Assembly: GCA_021787335.1 (NCBI GenBank)
Contig: JAJYMC010000019.1
Coordinates: 6,894-70,893, forward strand
DNA from: Bacillota bacterium
Lineage (GTDB): Bacteria > Bacillota > Sulfobacillia > JAJYWN01 > JAJZPE01
Length of the DNA: 64,000 bases
Reading direction: 5' to 3'
A model generated the notes under the pieces. It searched no databases and was not told the DNA's origin. It saw only the letters and a program-made list of their open reading frames with translations. Of the stretch, positions 30,582 through 39,419 are shown piece by piece (the first letter of the stretch is position 1; each line of letters starts with the position of its first letter). The translations under genes and the position numbers were made by a program.

Positions 30582-31181
30582 ATGTCACCGCCACTGTCAC
30601 CACGCCAACGTCTGGCCGAATTCCTTGGGGGCTCTGGTCCGACGGCCATCGTCGGCGTGGGCAACGAGGACCGCGGCGACGACGGCTTCGGCCCGGCGGT
30701 CGTCGCTTTGCTCGGCCAGAAGCTGGGCGACGTCAAAGCGCTGGTGGCGCCGGTCGTCCTCATCGACGCCGGAATCCGTCCGGAGAATTGTCTTGAGGCC
30801 GTGGCCGCGGCCGGGGCCGCGCGGGTGCTCTTCGTCGACGCGGCGGCGACGACCCACCGCCCGATGGCACCAGGCCATCGCGCCGGCCATCCGGGCTTGA
30901 TCTGGCTGGAACCGGGGGAGCTGGTGGGAACGAGCGTCTCGTCTCACCGGCTCCCTCTCCCCCTCGTCGCCGCGCTCCTGCGGGTCGAGACGGAAGCGGC
31001 CGAGGCCGCGGTCCTGGCCTATCCGATCGAGGATGGAGAGGCGGCCACGGCCAGGTTCAGCCCGCTGTCGGCCGCCGGGAGGCGGGCGGCGGAGGCGGCG
31101 GCTGAACTGCTCGCCGGCGAGATTCGCCGCCGCTGGGACAGTGACCCTCGAGGAGGTGACGGGCCGCCGCGCCATGCATGA
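30582..31181 (+). CDS. Hydrogenase maturation protease (M52, HyaD/HycI family)
   Basis: 199 residues, start 3 bp after hyhL. GVGNEDRGDDGFGPAVV is the M52 motif whose Glu and Asp bind the nickel of the precursor; SSHRLPLPLV supplies the His. The protease clips the C-terminal peptide of the large subunit once the NiFe(CN)2CO site is built. Length is slightly above the usual 150-170 residues because of an Arg/Gly-rich tail, which overlaps hypA by 8 bp. Confidence 0.9.
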   Translation: MSPPLSPRQRLAEFLGGSGPTAIVGVGNEDRGDDGFGPAVVALLGQKLGDVKALVAPVVLIDAGIRPENCLEAVAAAGAARVLFVDAAATTHRPMAPGHRAGHPGLIWLEPGELVGTSVSSHRLPLPLVAALLRVETEAAEAAVLAYPIEDGEAATARFSPLSAAGRRAAEAAAELLAGEIRRRWDSDPRGGDGPPRHA

Positions 31182-31542
31182 ACTTTCCCTGGCCCAGGAA
31201 GTCCTCCGCACCGTCAACGACAGCGCCCGGGATAACGGCATCCGCCGAGTCACCCGGATAAGACTGGTCATTGGCAAGATGAGTGGCGTTCTCCCCGAGG
31301 CCCTGCGGTTCTCTTTCGACGCCGGGCGGGAAATCGTCCCCGCCTGGACGCCCGGCCTCTTTGCGGCCGCCCGTCTGGACATCGTGGAAAAAGAGGCTAC
31401 GGCCAAGTGCCGCCGGTGCGGAGAGGCCTTTCCCGTGGGCGACCTCCTTGACCTACCCCGCCCCTGCCCGGCCTGCGGTTCCACGGACCTGTCGCTCGAC
31501 GGTGGTCTTGAGATGTTCATCGACCTCTTCGAAGGGGATTGA
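31174..31542 (+). CDS. hypA: Hydrogenase nickel incorporation protein HypA
   Basis: 122 residues. It begins MHELSLAQEV, whose N-terminal Met-His-Glu binds nickel, and carries the zinc site CRRCGEAF and CPACGS. ATG at 31174 is fixed by this N-terminus; the frame is open further upstream but that part is protease sequence in another frame. AGGAGG lies about 15 bp before. HypA works with HypB to deliver nickel to the large subunit. It overlaps the protease gene. Confidence 0.95.
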   Translation: MHELSLAQEVLRTVNDSARDNGIRRVTRIRLVIGKMSGVLPEALRFSFDAGREIVPAWTPGLFAAARLDIVEKEATAKCRRCGEAFPVGDLLDLPRPCPACGSTDLSLDGGLEMFIDLFEGD

Positions 31543-31553
31543 GGTGAGCGCCC

Positions 31554-32237
31554 ATGCAGGTAAAGCTCGTCTCCAACGTCCTCAAAGCCAACGACCAGAT
31601 CGCCGCGGATAACCGGCGGCTCTTGGCCCGTGGCCGGACCCTGGTGGTCAACCTGATGAGCTCTCCCGGCTCGGGCAAGACAACGCTCCTCGAGCGGACC
31701 ATCGCCGAGCTGGGCGAGGCGTGTCCGATGGCCGTGGTCGAGGGCGATCTCTTCACCACCCGCGACGCCGACCGCATCGAACGCCTCGGCGTGCCGGTGG
31801 TCCAGATCAACACCGAGGGCGGCTGCCACCTTGACGCCCAGATGGTCCGGGCCGCCCTGCAAGACCTCCCCTGGGAGGGCAGGGACATCCTGTTCATCGA
31901 AAACGTCGGCAACCTCGTCTGCCCTGCCGCCTGGGACTTGGGCGAGGATTTGCGGGTAGCCATGGTCTCGGTGTCCGAAGGCGATGACAAACCGGCCAAG
32001 TATCCCCGGATGTTCCGCGAGGCGGCGGCCGTCGTCGTCAACAAACTGGACCTCCTGTCCATGACCGATTTCTCCCTGGACCGGCTGGAAGAAGACCTGC
32101 GCCTGCTCAACCCGGCGGCCCCGATCTTCTGTCTCTCGGCCCGCACCGGCGAGGGGCTGGCCGCCTGGGTCGCCTGGCTCAAGGGACGCGTCGCGGCCAA
32201 GAGGGACGGCGCGGCGACGGTGGGGGTGGCGCCATGA
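31554..32237 (+). CDS. hypB: Hydrogenase nickel incorporation GTPase HypB
   Basis: 227 residues. P-loop NLMSSPGSGKTTLLE near residue 40, VVEGDLFTTRDADR, the metal-binding INTEGGCHLD and ENVGNLVCPA, and NKLD (G4). The N-terminal His-rich nickel-storage stretch found in some HypB proteins is absent. ATG follows GAGGTGAGCGCC. It drives nickel transfer from HypA by GTP hydrolysis. The end overlaps hypF by 4 bp. Confidence 0.95.
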   Translation: MQVKLVSNVLKANDQIAADNRRLLARGRTLVVNLMSSPGSGKTTLLERTIAELGEACPMAVVEGDLFTTRDADRIERLGVPVVQINTEGGCHLDAQMVRAALQDLPWEGRDILFIENVGNLVCPAAWDLGEDLRVAMVSVSEGDDKPAKYPRMFREAAAVVVNKLDLLSMTDFSLDRLEEDLRLLNPAAPIFCLSARTGEGLAAWVAWLKGRVAAKRDGAATVGVAP

Positions 32238-34744
32238 AGGCTGTGTCGGCCCCTGAAGCCGGGACGGCTACGCAAGTCGCGCCGGCCACGCAAGTCGCGC
32301 CGGCCGCCCCCGCCAACGAGGACCGTCAGCGCTGGGCGCTCCAGGTCAAAGGCATGGTCCAGGGCGTCGGCTTTCGTCCCCACGTCTTCCGGCTGGCCAA
32401 AGACCACGACCTCGCCGGCTGGGTCCTCAACTCGGCCCGCGGCCTGACCATCGAGGTGGAGGGCCGGCCCGAGGAGCTGGCGGCCTTCTTGGCCGAACTC
32501 CGCGCCCACCCGCCCCGTCTGGCCCGCATCGATTGGTGGGACCGTCAGGTCCTGGCGCCGGCGGGTTACGGGGGGTTTGCCATCCGCGAGAGCCGGGAGG
32601 ACGAGGAAAAGGAAGTCCTCGTCTCGCCGGACGTGGCCATCTGCCCAGACTGCCGCCGCGAGATCTTCGATGCGGCCGACCGGCGCTACCACTACCCCTT
32701 CACCAACTGTACCAATTGCGGACCGCGCTTCACCATCATCGAAGACGTCCCCTATGACCGGGAAAAGACTACCATGCGCGTCTTTCCCATGTGCCCCGAC
32801 TGCGGCCGCGAGTACCACGACCCCACCGACCGCCGTTTCCACGCTCAGCCCGTCGCCTGCCCCAGCTGCGGGCCAGAGGTCTGGCTGGTGGACGCCAAAG
32901 GCCGGCCGGTGGGGGCCGGCGGCCAATGGCTGAATGAGGTCCGCAGCCTGCTGCGGAACGGAGCCATCGTCGCCCTCAAGGGGCTGGGAGGATTTCATCT
33001 GGCCTGTGACGCGACGAGCGAGGCGGCCGTCGCCCGCCTGCGCCAACGCAAGCGGCGCCCGGCCAAGCCCTTTGCCGTCATGGCCCGCGACCCTGAGGTC
33101 ATCCGGGGCTTCGCCCGGCTGTCGGCCGAGGAGGAGCAGCTTCTTCGCAGCCCCGCTTCGCCTATCGTCATCGTCGACCGGCTGCCCGGCGACTCCCGAC
33201 TGGCCGCTTCGGTCGCCCCGGGACTGGGCAGCGTCGGGGTGATGATCCCCTACACCCCGCTGCATGCGCTGATCTTCGGTGAAGGGCAGGACGGGCCGCG
33301 GGGGGAGGCGCCGGACATCTTGGTCATGACCAGCGGCAACGTCTCCGACCTGCCCCTGGTCAAGGATAACGCCGCCGCCCTCGCCGAGCTCGGGACCATC
33401 GCCGACCATTTCCTCCTGCACAACCGGGACATCCGCCACCGCTGCGACGACTCGGTGGTCCGCGTCGTCGGCGGGGAGATGCAGTTCGTGCGGCGGTCCC
33501 GCGGCTACGTGCCCCAGCCGTTGACGGTGCCCGTGCCGCCGGTGGCGGCGGAGGGGACCGCGGCGGCGGCGGTGGCGGCGGTGAACGCGGCGGCAGACAG
33601 CCGGGACGCCGTCCCCGTCATCCTCGGCGCCGGGGCCGAGATCAAGAACACCTCTTGCCTGCTCCGTGGCGATCAGGCCTTCCTGTCGCCCCACATCGGC
33701 GAAGTGGCCTACCGCGAGGGGCTCGCGCACTATCGGGAAGCCCTGGAGACCATGGAGAGCATGGTCTTCGCCCGGGCGGCTGCGGTGGCCTATGATCTCC
33801 ACCCCGGCTACCAGGTCTCCGCCCTCGCCCGCGAACTGCGCCCCGGCCCGGCCGTGGGCGTGCAGCACCATCACGCCCACCTGGCCGCGCTGATGGCCGA
33901 CAACAGTCTTACCGGCGAGATCGTCGGGATCATCGCCGACGGCACTGGCTACGGCGAGGACGGCACGATCTGGGGCGGCGAGATCCTGGTCGGTGGTTAT
34001 CGGGAGTTTCGCCGGGCCTTTCACCTGGCCCCGGTGCGCTTGCCCGGCGGCGACCGCGCCGTCGTCGACCCCGTGCGCCTGGCCCTGGCCCACCTGATGG
34101 CGGCCCACGGGCCGGAGGAGGGGCTCGCCGTGGCCGACAGGCTCTTCCCCGGCCGGACGGCAGACCTGCGAGTGGTGGCGCGGCTGGTGACGACGGGCTT
34201 CAACTCGCCCTGGACCAGCAGTTGCGGCCGGCTGTTTGACGCCGCCTCCGCCCTCCTCGGGATCGCCGACCGGGCGACCTATGAGGGACAGGCCGCGGTG
34301 GAACTCGCCGAGTTGGCCGAGACGGCCGGGGGGGCCAGCGCGACCGCGGCCCGGCCCGAACCGTTCCCCGTGGAAACACGCGGCGATGTCCTGGAGACCG
34401 CCCCCATCATCCGGGGGCTGGTCGCGGAGATCCAAGCGGCCGGGCTTGACCGGCTGGCCTCCGACGCCAGGCGCCAGGCCGCTGCCCGGCTGGCCGCGAG
34501 ATTTCAGGAGACCGTCGCCCAGTTGCTGGTCCGCGGGGCGGTCGAGGCCGCTCGGCAGAGCGGCCTGACGCGGGTGGGCCTCTCCGGAGGCGTCTTCCAG
34601 AACCGCGCTCTGGTCTTCCGCTGCCGCGAGGAACTGCGGCGGGCGGGACTTGAGGTCTACTGCCACCGTCGCGTGCCGCCCAACGACGGCGGGCTGGCCC
34701 TCGGCCAGGCCGTCGTCGCCCGCTGGCGGCTGGCGGGCCGGTGA
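32234..34744 (+). CDS. hypF: Carbamoyltransferase HypF
   Basis: 836 residues, longer than the usual 750-770. Domains in order: acylphosphatase (VQGVGFRPHVFRL), two zinc fingers (CPDCRREIFD ... CTNCGPRF; CPDCGREYHD ... CPSCGP), a YrdC-type domain (LKGLGGFHLACDA), and a Kae1-like domain with VQHHHAHLAALMA. HypF makes the cyanide ligands of the active site from carbamoyl phosphate with HypE. Extra length lies in an N-terminal Ala/Pro tail with an exact 18-bp tandem repeat (32270-32305) and an Ala-rich linker near residue 445. Confidence 0.95.
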   Translation: MKAVSAPEAGTATQVAPATQVAPAAPANEDRQRWALQVKGMVQGVGFRPHVFRLAKDHDLAGWVLNSARGLTIEVEGRPEELAAFLAELRAHPPRLARIDWWDRQVLAPAGYGGFAIRESREDEEKEVLVSPDVAICPDCRREIFDAADRRYHYPFTNCTNCGPRFTIIEDVPYDREKTTMRVFPMCPDCGREYHDPTDRRFHAQPVACPSCGPEVWLVDAKGRPVGAGGQWLNEVRSLLRNGAIVALKGLGGFHLACDATSEAAVARLRQRKRRPAKPFAVMARDPEVIRGFARLSAEEEQLLRSPASPIVIVDRLPGDSRLAASVAPGLGSVGVMIPYTPLHALIFGEGQDGPRGEAPDILVMTSGNVSDLPLVKDNAAALAELGTIADHFLLHNRDIRHRCDDSVVRVVGGEMQFVRRSRGYVPQPLTVPVPPVAAEGTAAAAVAAVNAAADSRDAVPVILGAGAEIKNTSCLLRGDQAFLSPHIGEVAYREGLAHYREALETMESMVFARAAAVAYDLHPGYQVSALARELRPGPAVGVQHHHAHLAALMADNSLTGEIVGIIADGTGYGEDGTIWGGEILVGGYREFRRAFHLAPVRLPGGDRAVVDPVRLALAHLMAAHGPEEGLAVADRLFPGRTADLRVVARLVTTGFNSPWTSSCGRLFDAASALLGIADRATYEGQAAVELAELAETAGGASATAARPEPFPVETRGDVLETAPIIRGLVAEIQAAGLDRLASDARRQAAARLAARFQETVAQLLVRGAVEAARQSGLTRVGLSGGVFQNRALVFRCREELRRAGLEVYCHRRVPPNDGGLALGQAVVARWRLAGR

Positions 34745-34795
34745 CGGTCGGGCTGCCTTTCGCGCTACCACGACCGCAAAAGAGGAGGATAACCC

Positions 34796-35050
34796 ATGTG
34801 TCTTGCGGTTCCCGGCCTGGTCGTCGCCGTGGCCGGCGAGTTCGCCGACATCGACATCCAGGGCAACCGCCTGCGCGCCCAGGCTTCACTGGTGCCCGAC
34901 CTCGCCGTCGGGGACTACGTCCTGGTCCACGCGGGCTTCATCCTCAACAAGATCGACCCCGCCGAGGCCCGCGAGACGCTGAGGCTCATCGAGGAGGCAT
35001 ACGCCGATGGCCACCGTGGCGGAACCGGCCCGGGAAGCCCGCAACCCTGA
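34796..35050 (+). CDS. hypC: Hydrogenase assembly chaperone HypC
   Basis: 84 residues starting MCLAVPG, where Cys2 is the essential Fe-ligand of HypC. LVHAGFILNKIDPAEA is the conserved C-terminal region. It carries the Fe(CN)2CO unit with HypD to the large subunit. AAGAGGAGG precedes the ATG. Its last 44 bp overlap hypD in another frame. Confidence 0.95.
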   Translation: MCLAVPGLVVAVAGEFADIDIQGNRLRAQASLVPDLAVGDYVLVHAGFILNKIDPAEARETLRLIEEAYADGHRGGTGPGSPQP

Positions 35051-36134
35051 CCTGACCCGGGAATTTCGCCGTCCTGACCTGGCCCGGGCCATTCTCGACC
35101 GGATCAAAGCCAGGCTGACGGCGGCCCAGCCCCTCCGGCTGATGGAAGTCTGCGGTACCCATACCGTCGCCATCTCGCGGTCCGGGCTCCGCTCCCTGCT
35201 GGGTCCGGAAGTGGACCTGGTCAGCGGCCCGGGATGTCCGGTCTGCGTCACCTCGCAGGGGGACATCGACGCCATGCTCGAGCTGGCCGGCCGTTCCGGC
35301 GTGATCGTAGCCACCTACGGCGACATGGTCCGCGTGCCCGGTTCGCGCCGTTCGCTCCTCGAGGCACGCGCCGCCGGGGCGCGGGTCGAGGTGGTCTACT
35401 CGGCCCTGGACGCCGTCCGCCTGGCTGCCGCCAACCCCGGGGACAAGGTCGTCTTTCTGGGCGTCGGCTTCGAGACCACCGCCCCCGGGACGGCCCTGGC
35501 CATGGAGGCCGCCGAACACGAGGGCGTGCGCAATTTCCTGATCTATTCGGCCCACAAGCTGGTCCCGCCGGCCCTGGCTGCCCTGGTGGCCGACCCGGAA
35601 CTGGGCATCGCCGGGTTCATCCTGCCAGGTCACGTCAGCGTGGTCATCGGCCGCCGTGCCTATCTCGAACCTCTGGCCGCGCGGCGGATCCCGGCGGCCA
35701 TCGCCGGGTTCGAGCCGGTGGACATCCTGCTGGCCGTCGACCGGATGGCCGAGATGCTCGGCGCGGGGCGGACGGAAGTGGCCAACGCCTATGCGCGGGC
35801 GGTGGCCGAGGAGGGTAACCCCCTGGCCCGGGCGGCCATCGAACGGTGCTTCGTGCCGGTGACGGCCACCTGGCGCGGCCTCGGCGAGATTCCCGGGTCG
35901 GGCCTGGCCCTCCGCCCCCACCTGGCGGCCCGCGACGCGCGGGAGAAACTGGGCGTGGCCGCGCGGGAGGCCCCGGACCCGCCCGGATGTTCCTGCGGCG
36001 ACGTGTTGCGGGGCAAGATCAAACCGACGGCCTGTCCCCTCTTTGGCGGCCCGTGCACCCCGACCGCGCCCGTCGGACCGTGCATGGTCTCGACCGAAGG
36101 GGCCTGCGCCGCATACTACCGCTACGAACGGTGA
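35007..36134 (+). CDS. hypD: Hydrogenase assembly protein HypD
   Basis: 375 residues. MEVCGTHT, GPGCPVC and VGFETTAPGTA are the HypD signatures; the C-terminal CSCGDVLRGKIKPTACPLFG and CTPTAPVGPCMVS hold the [4Fe-4S] cluster and thiol pair. HypD with HypC builds the Fe(CN)2CO unit. The start overlaps hypC by 44 bp, an unusually long overlap. An internal start cannot be excluded, but the family N-terminus begins near RRPDLARAIL. Confidence 0.95.
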   Translation: MATVAEPAREARNPDLTREFRRPDLARAILDRIKARLTAAQPLRLMEVCGTHTVAISRSGLRSLLGPEVDLVSGPGCPVCVTSQGDIDAMLELAGRSGVIVATYGDMVRVPGSRRSLLEARAAGARVEVVYSALDAVRLAAANPGDKVVFLGVGFETTAPGTALAMEAAEHEGVRNFLIYSAHKLVPPALAALVADPELGIAGFILPGHVSVVIGRRAYLEPLAARRIPAAIAGFEPVDILLAVDRMAEMLGAGRTEVANAYARAVAEEGNPLARAAIERCFVPVTATWRGLGEIPGSGLALRPHLAARDAREKLGVAAREAPDPPGCSCGDVLRGKIKPTACPLFGGPCTPTAPVGPCMVSTEGACAAYYRYER

Positions 36135-36147
36135 GAGGATGGTGCGG

Positions 36148-37224
36148 ATGATGGCCAACCACAGCCACGGCACGGTTGAGGGCCCCGACGACGGCGGCGC
36201 GAGCGGCGGGCGCGCCGACCGCATCCTCCTGGCCCACGGCGACGGCGGGCTGCTCACCGCCAATCTGGTTGAAGAGGTTTTCCTGCCCTACCTCGGCGGT
36301 CAGCAGAGCGAGAAATTGCTCGACGCGGCGGTCATCCAGCCGAAAGGGTGCGGACGCCTGGCCCTGACCACCGATTCCTTCGTCGTCAAACCGGTCTTTT
36401 TCCCCGGGGGCGACATCGGGTCCTTGGCCGTCCACGGGACGGTCAACGACCTGGCCGCCGTCGGCGCCCGGCCGGTGGCCATCACCGCCGGGTTCATCCT
36501 CGAAGAAGGGTTGGACCTCGACACCCTCGTCGCCGTTGTCCGGTCCATGGGCCAGGCCGCGGCCACAGCCGGTGTGCGCGTCGTCGCCGGGGACACCAAG
36601 GTCGTCGAACGCGACGCCGCCGATCAGCTCTTCATCAACACCACCGGCCTCGGAGAAGTCCTGCCCCAGGCCGACCTGGCCTTCGCGCACATCGCCCCCG
36701 GCGACCGGGTGCTGGTCACCGGCACCGTCGGCGACCACGGGGTGGCCGTCGTCTCGCGCCGGCGGGGCCTGGCCTTCGACACCCCGGTCCGGTCGGATTC
36801 GGCTCCCCTCTTCGACCTGGTGGCGCCGGTGCTCGAAGAGGTGCCCGGCGTCAAGTTCCTGCGCGACCCGACGCGGGGCGGCCTGGCGACGACCCTCAAG
36901 GAGATCGCTCTTTCCGCCGGGGTGGAGATCGTCATCGACGAGGAACGGATCCCGGTGAACGACGCCGTCCGAGGGGCCTGCGATATCCTCGGACTCGACC
37001 CTCTCTACCTGGCCAACGAGGGGAAGATGCTTCTGGTGGTGGCCCCGGAGGCCGTCGCCCCCACCCTACAGCGGCTGCGCCGCCACCCGCTGGGGGCGAC
37101 GGCGGCCGAGATCGGTGTGGTCCAGGCGTGGGCGGGCAAAGGCGAACTGTGGCTGCGGACGCCCCTGGGCGGCACGAAACGGCTGGACCGGCTGGCGGGG
37201 GAACAGTTGCCGAGGATCTGCTGA
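36148..37224 (+). CDS. hypE: Hydrogenase expression/formation protein HypE
   Basis: 358 residues from ATG at 36148, 9 bp after GAGAGG. HypE belongs to the PurM-like superfamily: ILLAHGDGG, LTTDSFVVKPVFFPGGDIG, DPTRGGLATTLKE and GKMLLVV are visible. It ends in PRIC; the terminal Cys is carbamoylated by HypF and dehydrated to thiocyanate. It is the last gene of the hydrogenase operon, which ends in the terminator at 37307. SelD belongs to the same superfamily, but the C-terminus shows this is HypE. Confidence 0.95.
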   Translation: MMANHSHGTVEGPDDGGASGGRADRILLAHGDGGLLTANLVEEVFLPYLGGQQSEKLLDAAVIQPKGCGRLALTTDSFVVKPVFFPGGDIGSLAVHGTVNDLAAVGARPVAITAGFILEEGLDLDTLVAVVRSMGQAAATAGVRVVAGDTKVVERDAADQLFINTTGLGEVLPQADLAFAHIAPGDRVLVTGTVGDHGVAVVSRRRGLAFDTPVRSDSAPLFDLVAPVLEEVPGVKFLRDPTRGGLATTLKEIALSAGVEIVIDEERIPVNDAVRGACDILGLDPLYLANEGKMLLVVAPEAVAPTLQRLRRHPLGATAAEIGVVQAWAGKGELWLRTPLGGTKRLDRLAGEQLPRIC

Positions 37225-37306
37225 GCAGAAGATCATCGAGGTGGCCGACCCGCTCCTCGCGAGCGGGGTGGTCTTCCAGCCGTTCAATGGGCGGTAGAAA
37301 CAACAG

Positions 37307-37362
37307 GGAGCCGTTCTCCACCTGGAATCGACAGGCGGAGAAACGGCTCCGAATGTTTTTTT
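37307..37362 (+). terminator. Terminator of the hydrogenase operon
   Basis: GGAGCCGTTCTCCACCTG pairs with CAGGCGGAGAAACGGCTCC (ending 37350) with one bulge, followed by GAATGTTTTTTT. It is very stable and may also serve the opposite strand after tRNA-Sec. Confidence 0.85.
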
Positions 37363-37458
37363 GGCGGGAGTATGTGGGAATCGAACCCACCACCCGCGGG
37401 ATCACCGCAGGCCGCCGGCTTTGAAGGCCGGGAGACCCACCAGGACCCAGCTACTCCC
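37362..37458 (-). tRNA. selC: tRNA-Sec (anticodon UCA)
   Basis: 97 nt on the minus strand. The anticodon loop CTTCAAA holds UCA in a CCGGC/GCCGG stem. A 6-bp D stem with only a 4-nt loop, a long variable arm (CCTGCGG / CCGCGGG) and T arm GTGGG-TTCGATT-CCCAC are typical of bacterial tRNA-Sec. The acceptor pairs GGGAGTA with TACTCCC, then G73 and an encoded CCA; the eighth pair would be a G-A mismatch. The 3' end touches the poly-T of the hydrogenase terminator. It lies 18 kb from selAB. Confidence 0.93.
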
Positions 37459-37530
37459 GAAAGCGCTCGAGACCAGTATTCCCGAGATCGGTCGCGCCAC
37501 GGATTCCACGAACCCATCGCGACAAGAACG

Positions 37531-37559
37531 ATGTTACCACAGAAGCGCGAGGCCCGCAA
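37531..37559 (-). promoter_or_regulatory. Probable promoter of tRNA-Sec
   Basis: Minus strand TTGCGG (37554-37559) and TAACAT (37531-37536) are 17 bp apart, about 73 bp before the tRNA 5' end. Confidence 0.45.
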
Positions 37560-37624
37560 ACGCGACGACGTCGAAGCCTCCCGCGTTTCTGGCCTTTTCG
37601 TCGCGAGCAGGTCGGCGCGAGCGT

Positions 37625-37948
37625 CTAGAGCGCCGCTTCGACCTTCCTCTTCATCGTCTCGCGGGGCAGGGCCCCGACGATCTTCTGGACGACCTTGCCG
37701 TCTTTGAAGACGGCCACGGTCGGGATGCCCATGATGCCGTAGGTCGACGCGGTCGCCGGGTTGTCATCGACGTTCAGCTTGCAGACCTTGAGCCGCCCAT
37801 CGTATTCCTCGGCCATGGCCTCGACGGTCGGGGCGACCATCTTGCACGGGCCGCACCACGGCGCCCAGAAGTCCACGAGGACGGGGATGTTCGAATGGAG
37901 GACCTCAAGGTCGAAGTCGGCATCGCTGATCGTAAAGATATTGGCCAT
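37625..37948 (-). CDS. trxA: Thioredoxin
   Basis: 107 residues with the redox motif WAPWCGPCK near residue 30 and the cis-proline loop MGIPTVAVF. It reduces protein disulfides in the cytoplasm using electrons from thioredoxin reductase, encoded 3 bp upstream. Ribosome site GAGGTGTG. It is the last gene of the csoR-like / trxB / trxA unit. Confidence 0.95.
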   Translation of the reverse strand: MANIFTISDADFDLEVLHSNIPVLVDFWAPWCGPCKMVAPTVEAMAEEYDGRLKVCKLNVDDNPATASTYGIMGIPTVAVFKDGKVVQKIVGALPRETMKRKVEAAL

Positions 37949-37951
37949 CGT

Positions 37952-38878
37952 TCACACCTCCTCGAGATGCTTGGCGGCCGCCATCGCCGCGACGGCCCCG
38001 TCGGACACCGCCGTGACCACCTGGCGCAGCGGCTTCTGGCGGCAATCGCCGGCCGCGAAGACCCCGGGCTTCGAGGTCAGGGTGTCCTCGCCGGCCCTGA
38101 CGTAACCCTGCGCGTCCATCTCGATCTGGCCCTTGAGCAGGGCCGTGTTCGGGACGAGCCCGACGTAGATGAAGATACCGGCGGCCGGGATGGTCGTCTT
38201 CTCGCCGGTCTTGACATTCTTGACGACGACGCCCTCGACGTGCTTCTCGCCCTTTATCTCGTCGACGACGGAGTCCCAGACGAAGGCGACCTTGTCGTTG
38301 GCCTTGGCCCGCTCCTGGATCACGGGAGCCGCCCGGAGCTGGGTGCGCCGGTGGACGATGGAGACCTTCTTGGCATAGCGGGTCAGGAAGAGGGCCTCCT
38401 CGACCGCGGCGTCACCGCCGCCGACGACCACGACCTCCTGGTCCTTGAAGAACGCGCCGTCGCAGGTGGCGCAGTAGGACACGCCGCGGCCGCGCAGTTC
38501 CTCCTCGCCATTGACGCCGAGCTTCTTCGGGTCGGCGCCGGTGGCCAGGATGAGGGTGCGACCCTTATAGTCGCCTTCGTAAGCCTTCACCGTGAACTGG
38601 TCGCCGGAGAGGTCGACCCCTTCTATCTCCGTCTGGACGAACTCGGCCCCGAAGTTGGCGGCCTGCTTCTCGAGAGCCTGCCCGAGGTCCGGGCCGAGGA
38701 TGCCGTCCGGGAAGCCGGGGTAGTTCTCGATCTTGTTGGTCGTGGCCGCCTGTCCGCCGGCCATCCCACGCTCGAGGACGACCGTCTTCAGCCGTGACCT
38801 CGCCGCGTATAGCGCGGCGGTCAGCCCCGCGGGGCCGCCGCCGATGATGAGCACGTCGTAGACCTTGTCGTCAGCCAT
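37952..38878 (-). CDS. trxB: Thioredoxin-disulfide reductase
   Basis: 308 residues. FAD site IIGGGPAGLTAALYAARS at the N-terminus, the redox pair CATC in SYCATCDGAFF near residue 133, NADP(H) site VVGGGDAAVEEALFL, and the C-terminal FAD motif GVFAAGDC. It reduces TrxA (next gene) with NADPH. Start ATG at 38878. Confidence 0.95.
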   Translation of the reverse strand: MADDKVYDVLIIGGGPAGLTAALYAARSRLKTVVLERGMAGGQAATTNKIENYPGFPDGILGPDLGQALEKQAANFGAEFVQTEIEGVDLSGDQFTVKAYEGDYKGRTLILATGADPKKLGVNGEEELRGRGVSYCATCDGAFFKDQEVVVVGGGDAAVEEALFLTRYAKKVSIVHRRTQLRAAPVIQERAKANDKVAFVWDSVVDEIKGEKHVEGVVVKNVKTGEKTTIPAAGIFIYVGLVPNTALLKGQIEMDAQGYVRAGEDTLTSKPGVFAAGDCRQKPLRQVVTAVSDGAVAAMAAAKHLEEV

Positions 38879-38930
38879 TGCCGCGTCGCCTCCGTTGACG
38901 AACGGGATCGGGTCCCGATCAGTCTGGTGG

Positions 38931-39317
38931 TCAGGAGAACTTCATCAGGATGTTCAGGGCCCGTTCGAGGCCCTCCTTGCCGGACTTGCCCTGGGCGATG
39001 TCCTCGCGGAGGCATTTCTCCATGTACTTGCCGATGACCACCATGCCGACCTTGCTGATGGCCTCGCGCATCGCCGCCAGCTGGATGATGAGGTCCTCGC
39101 ACTCGCGGCCCTCGACGAGCATCTTCTGGAGCCCCCGGGCCTGGCCTTCGACCCGGCGCAGGCGCTTGACGAGGCCCTCGGCGACCTCCGGCCCGGTCCC
39201 CGCGGGACCGGCGTCGGCCGGTTCGCCGATCAGGTCATCAAGCGACTCACGCGTCTCGATGGTCACCGGGGCGTTGGTGCGCCGCGCGGCCGCTCCCTCA
39301 CGAGTCTTCCTGGGCAT
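38931..39317 (-). CDS. CsoR/DUF156-family repressor, CstR-like ligand set
   Basis: 128 residues from ATG at 39317, behind GGGAGGGG. The DUF156 fold is clear (LVKRLRRVEGQARGLQKML ... QLAAMREAISKVG). The metal or sulfur sensor positions read Cys in GRECEDLI and, in the second helix, Y-M-E-K-C: the His of the copper site (HxxxC) is Tyr while the Cys remains. Two cysteines without His is the pattern of persulfide-sensing CstR. It precedes trxB-trxA, so control of thiol redox by sulfane sulfur is a reasonable guess. About 45 residues of extra N-terminus. Confidence 0.8.
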   Translation of the reverse strand: MPRKTREGAAARRTNAPVTIETRESLDDLIGEPADAGPAGTGPEVAEGLVKRLRRVEGQARGLQKMLVEGRECEDLIIQLAAMREAISKVGMVVIGKYMEKCLREDIAQGKSGKEGLERALNILMKFS

Positions 39318-39391
39318 TCCGTCCCCTCCCGCAGTCACTTCTCGGCGTCGGCCGCACCGCCCAGCCGCAAGGTCTCGGGGGTGCGGTGCTT

Positions 39392-39407
39392 ATACCGGGT
39401 AGGGTAT
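39392..39407 (-). promoter_or_regulatory. CsoR-family type operator
   Basis: Minus strand ATACCCTACCCGGTAT has ATACC/GGTAT arms around a C-rich core, like known CsoR-class operators. It lies just downstream of the -10 box of the csoR-like/trx promoter, so autoregulation is likely. Confidence 0.5.
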
Positions 39408-39419
39408 CGCGCCAGATTC

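Noticed and set aside
31517-34771. A 1084-codon open frame on the minus strand opposite hypB-hypF.
   Set aside because: It is the antisense of strongly recognised hyp genes; its composition is Gly/Arg/His-rich with no domain, a known effect of GC-rich coding DNA.
36148-37224. SelD (selenophosphate synthetase).
   Set aside because: HypE and SelD share a fold, but the C-terminal PRIC and the hyp operon context identify HypE.
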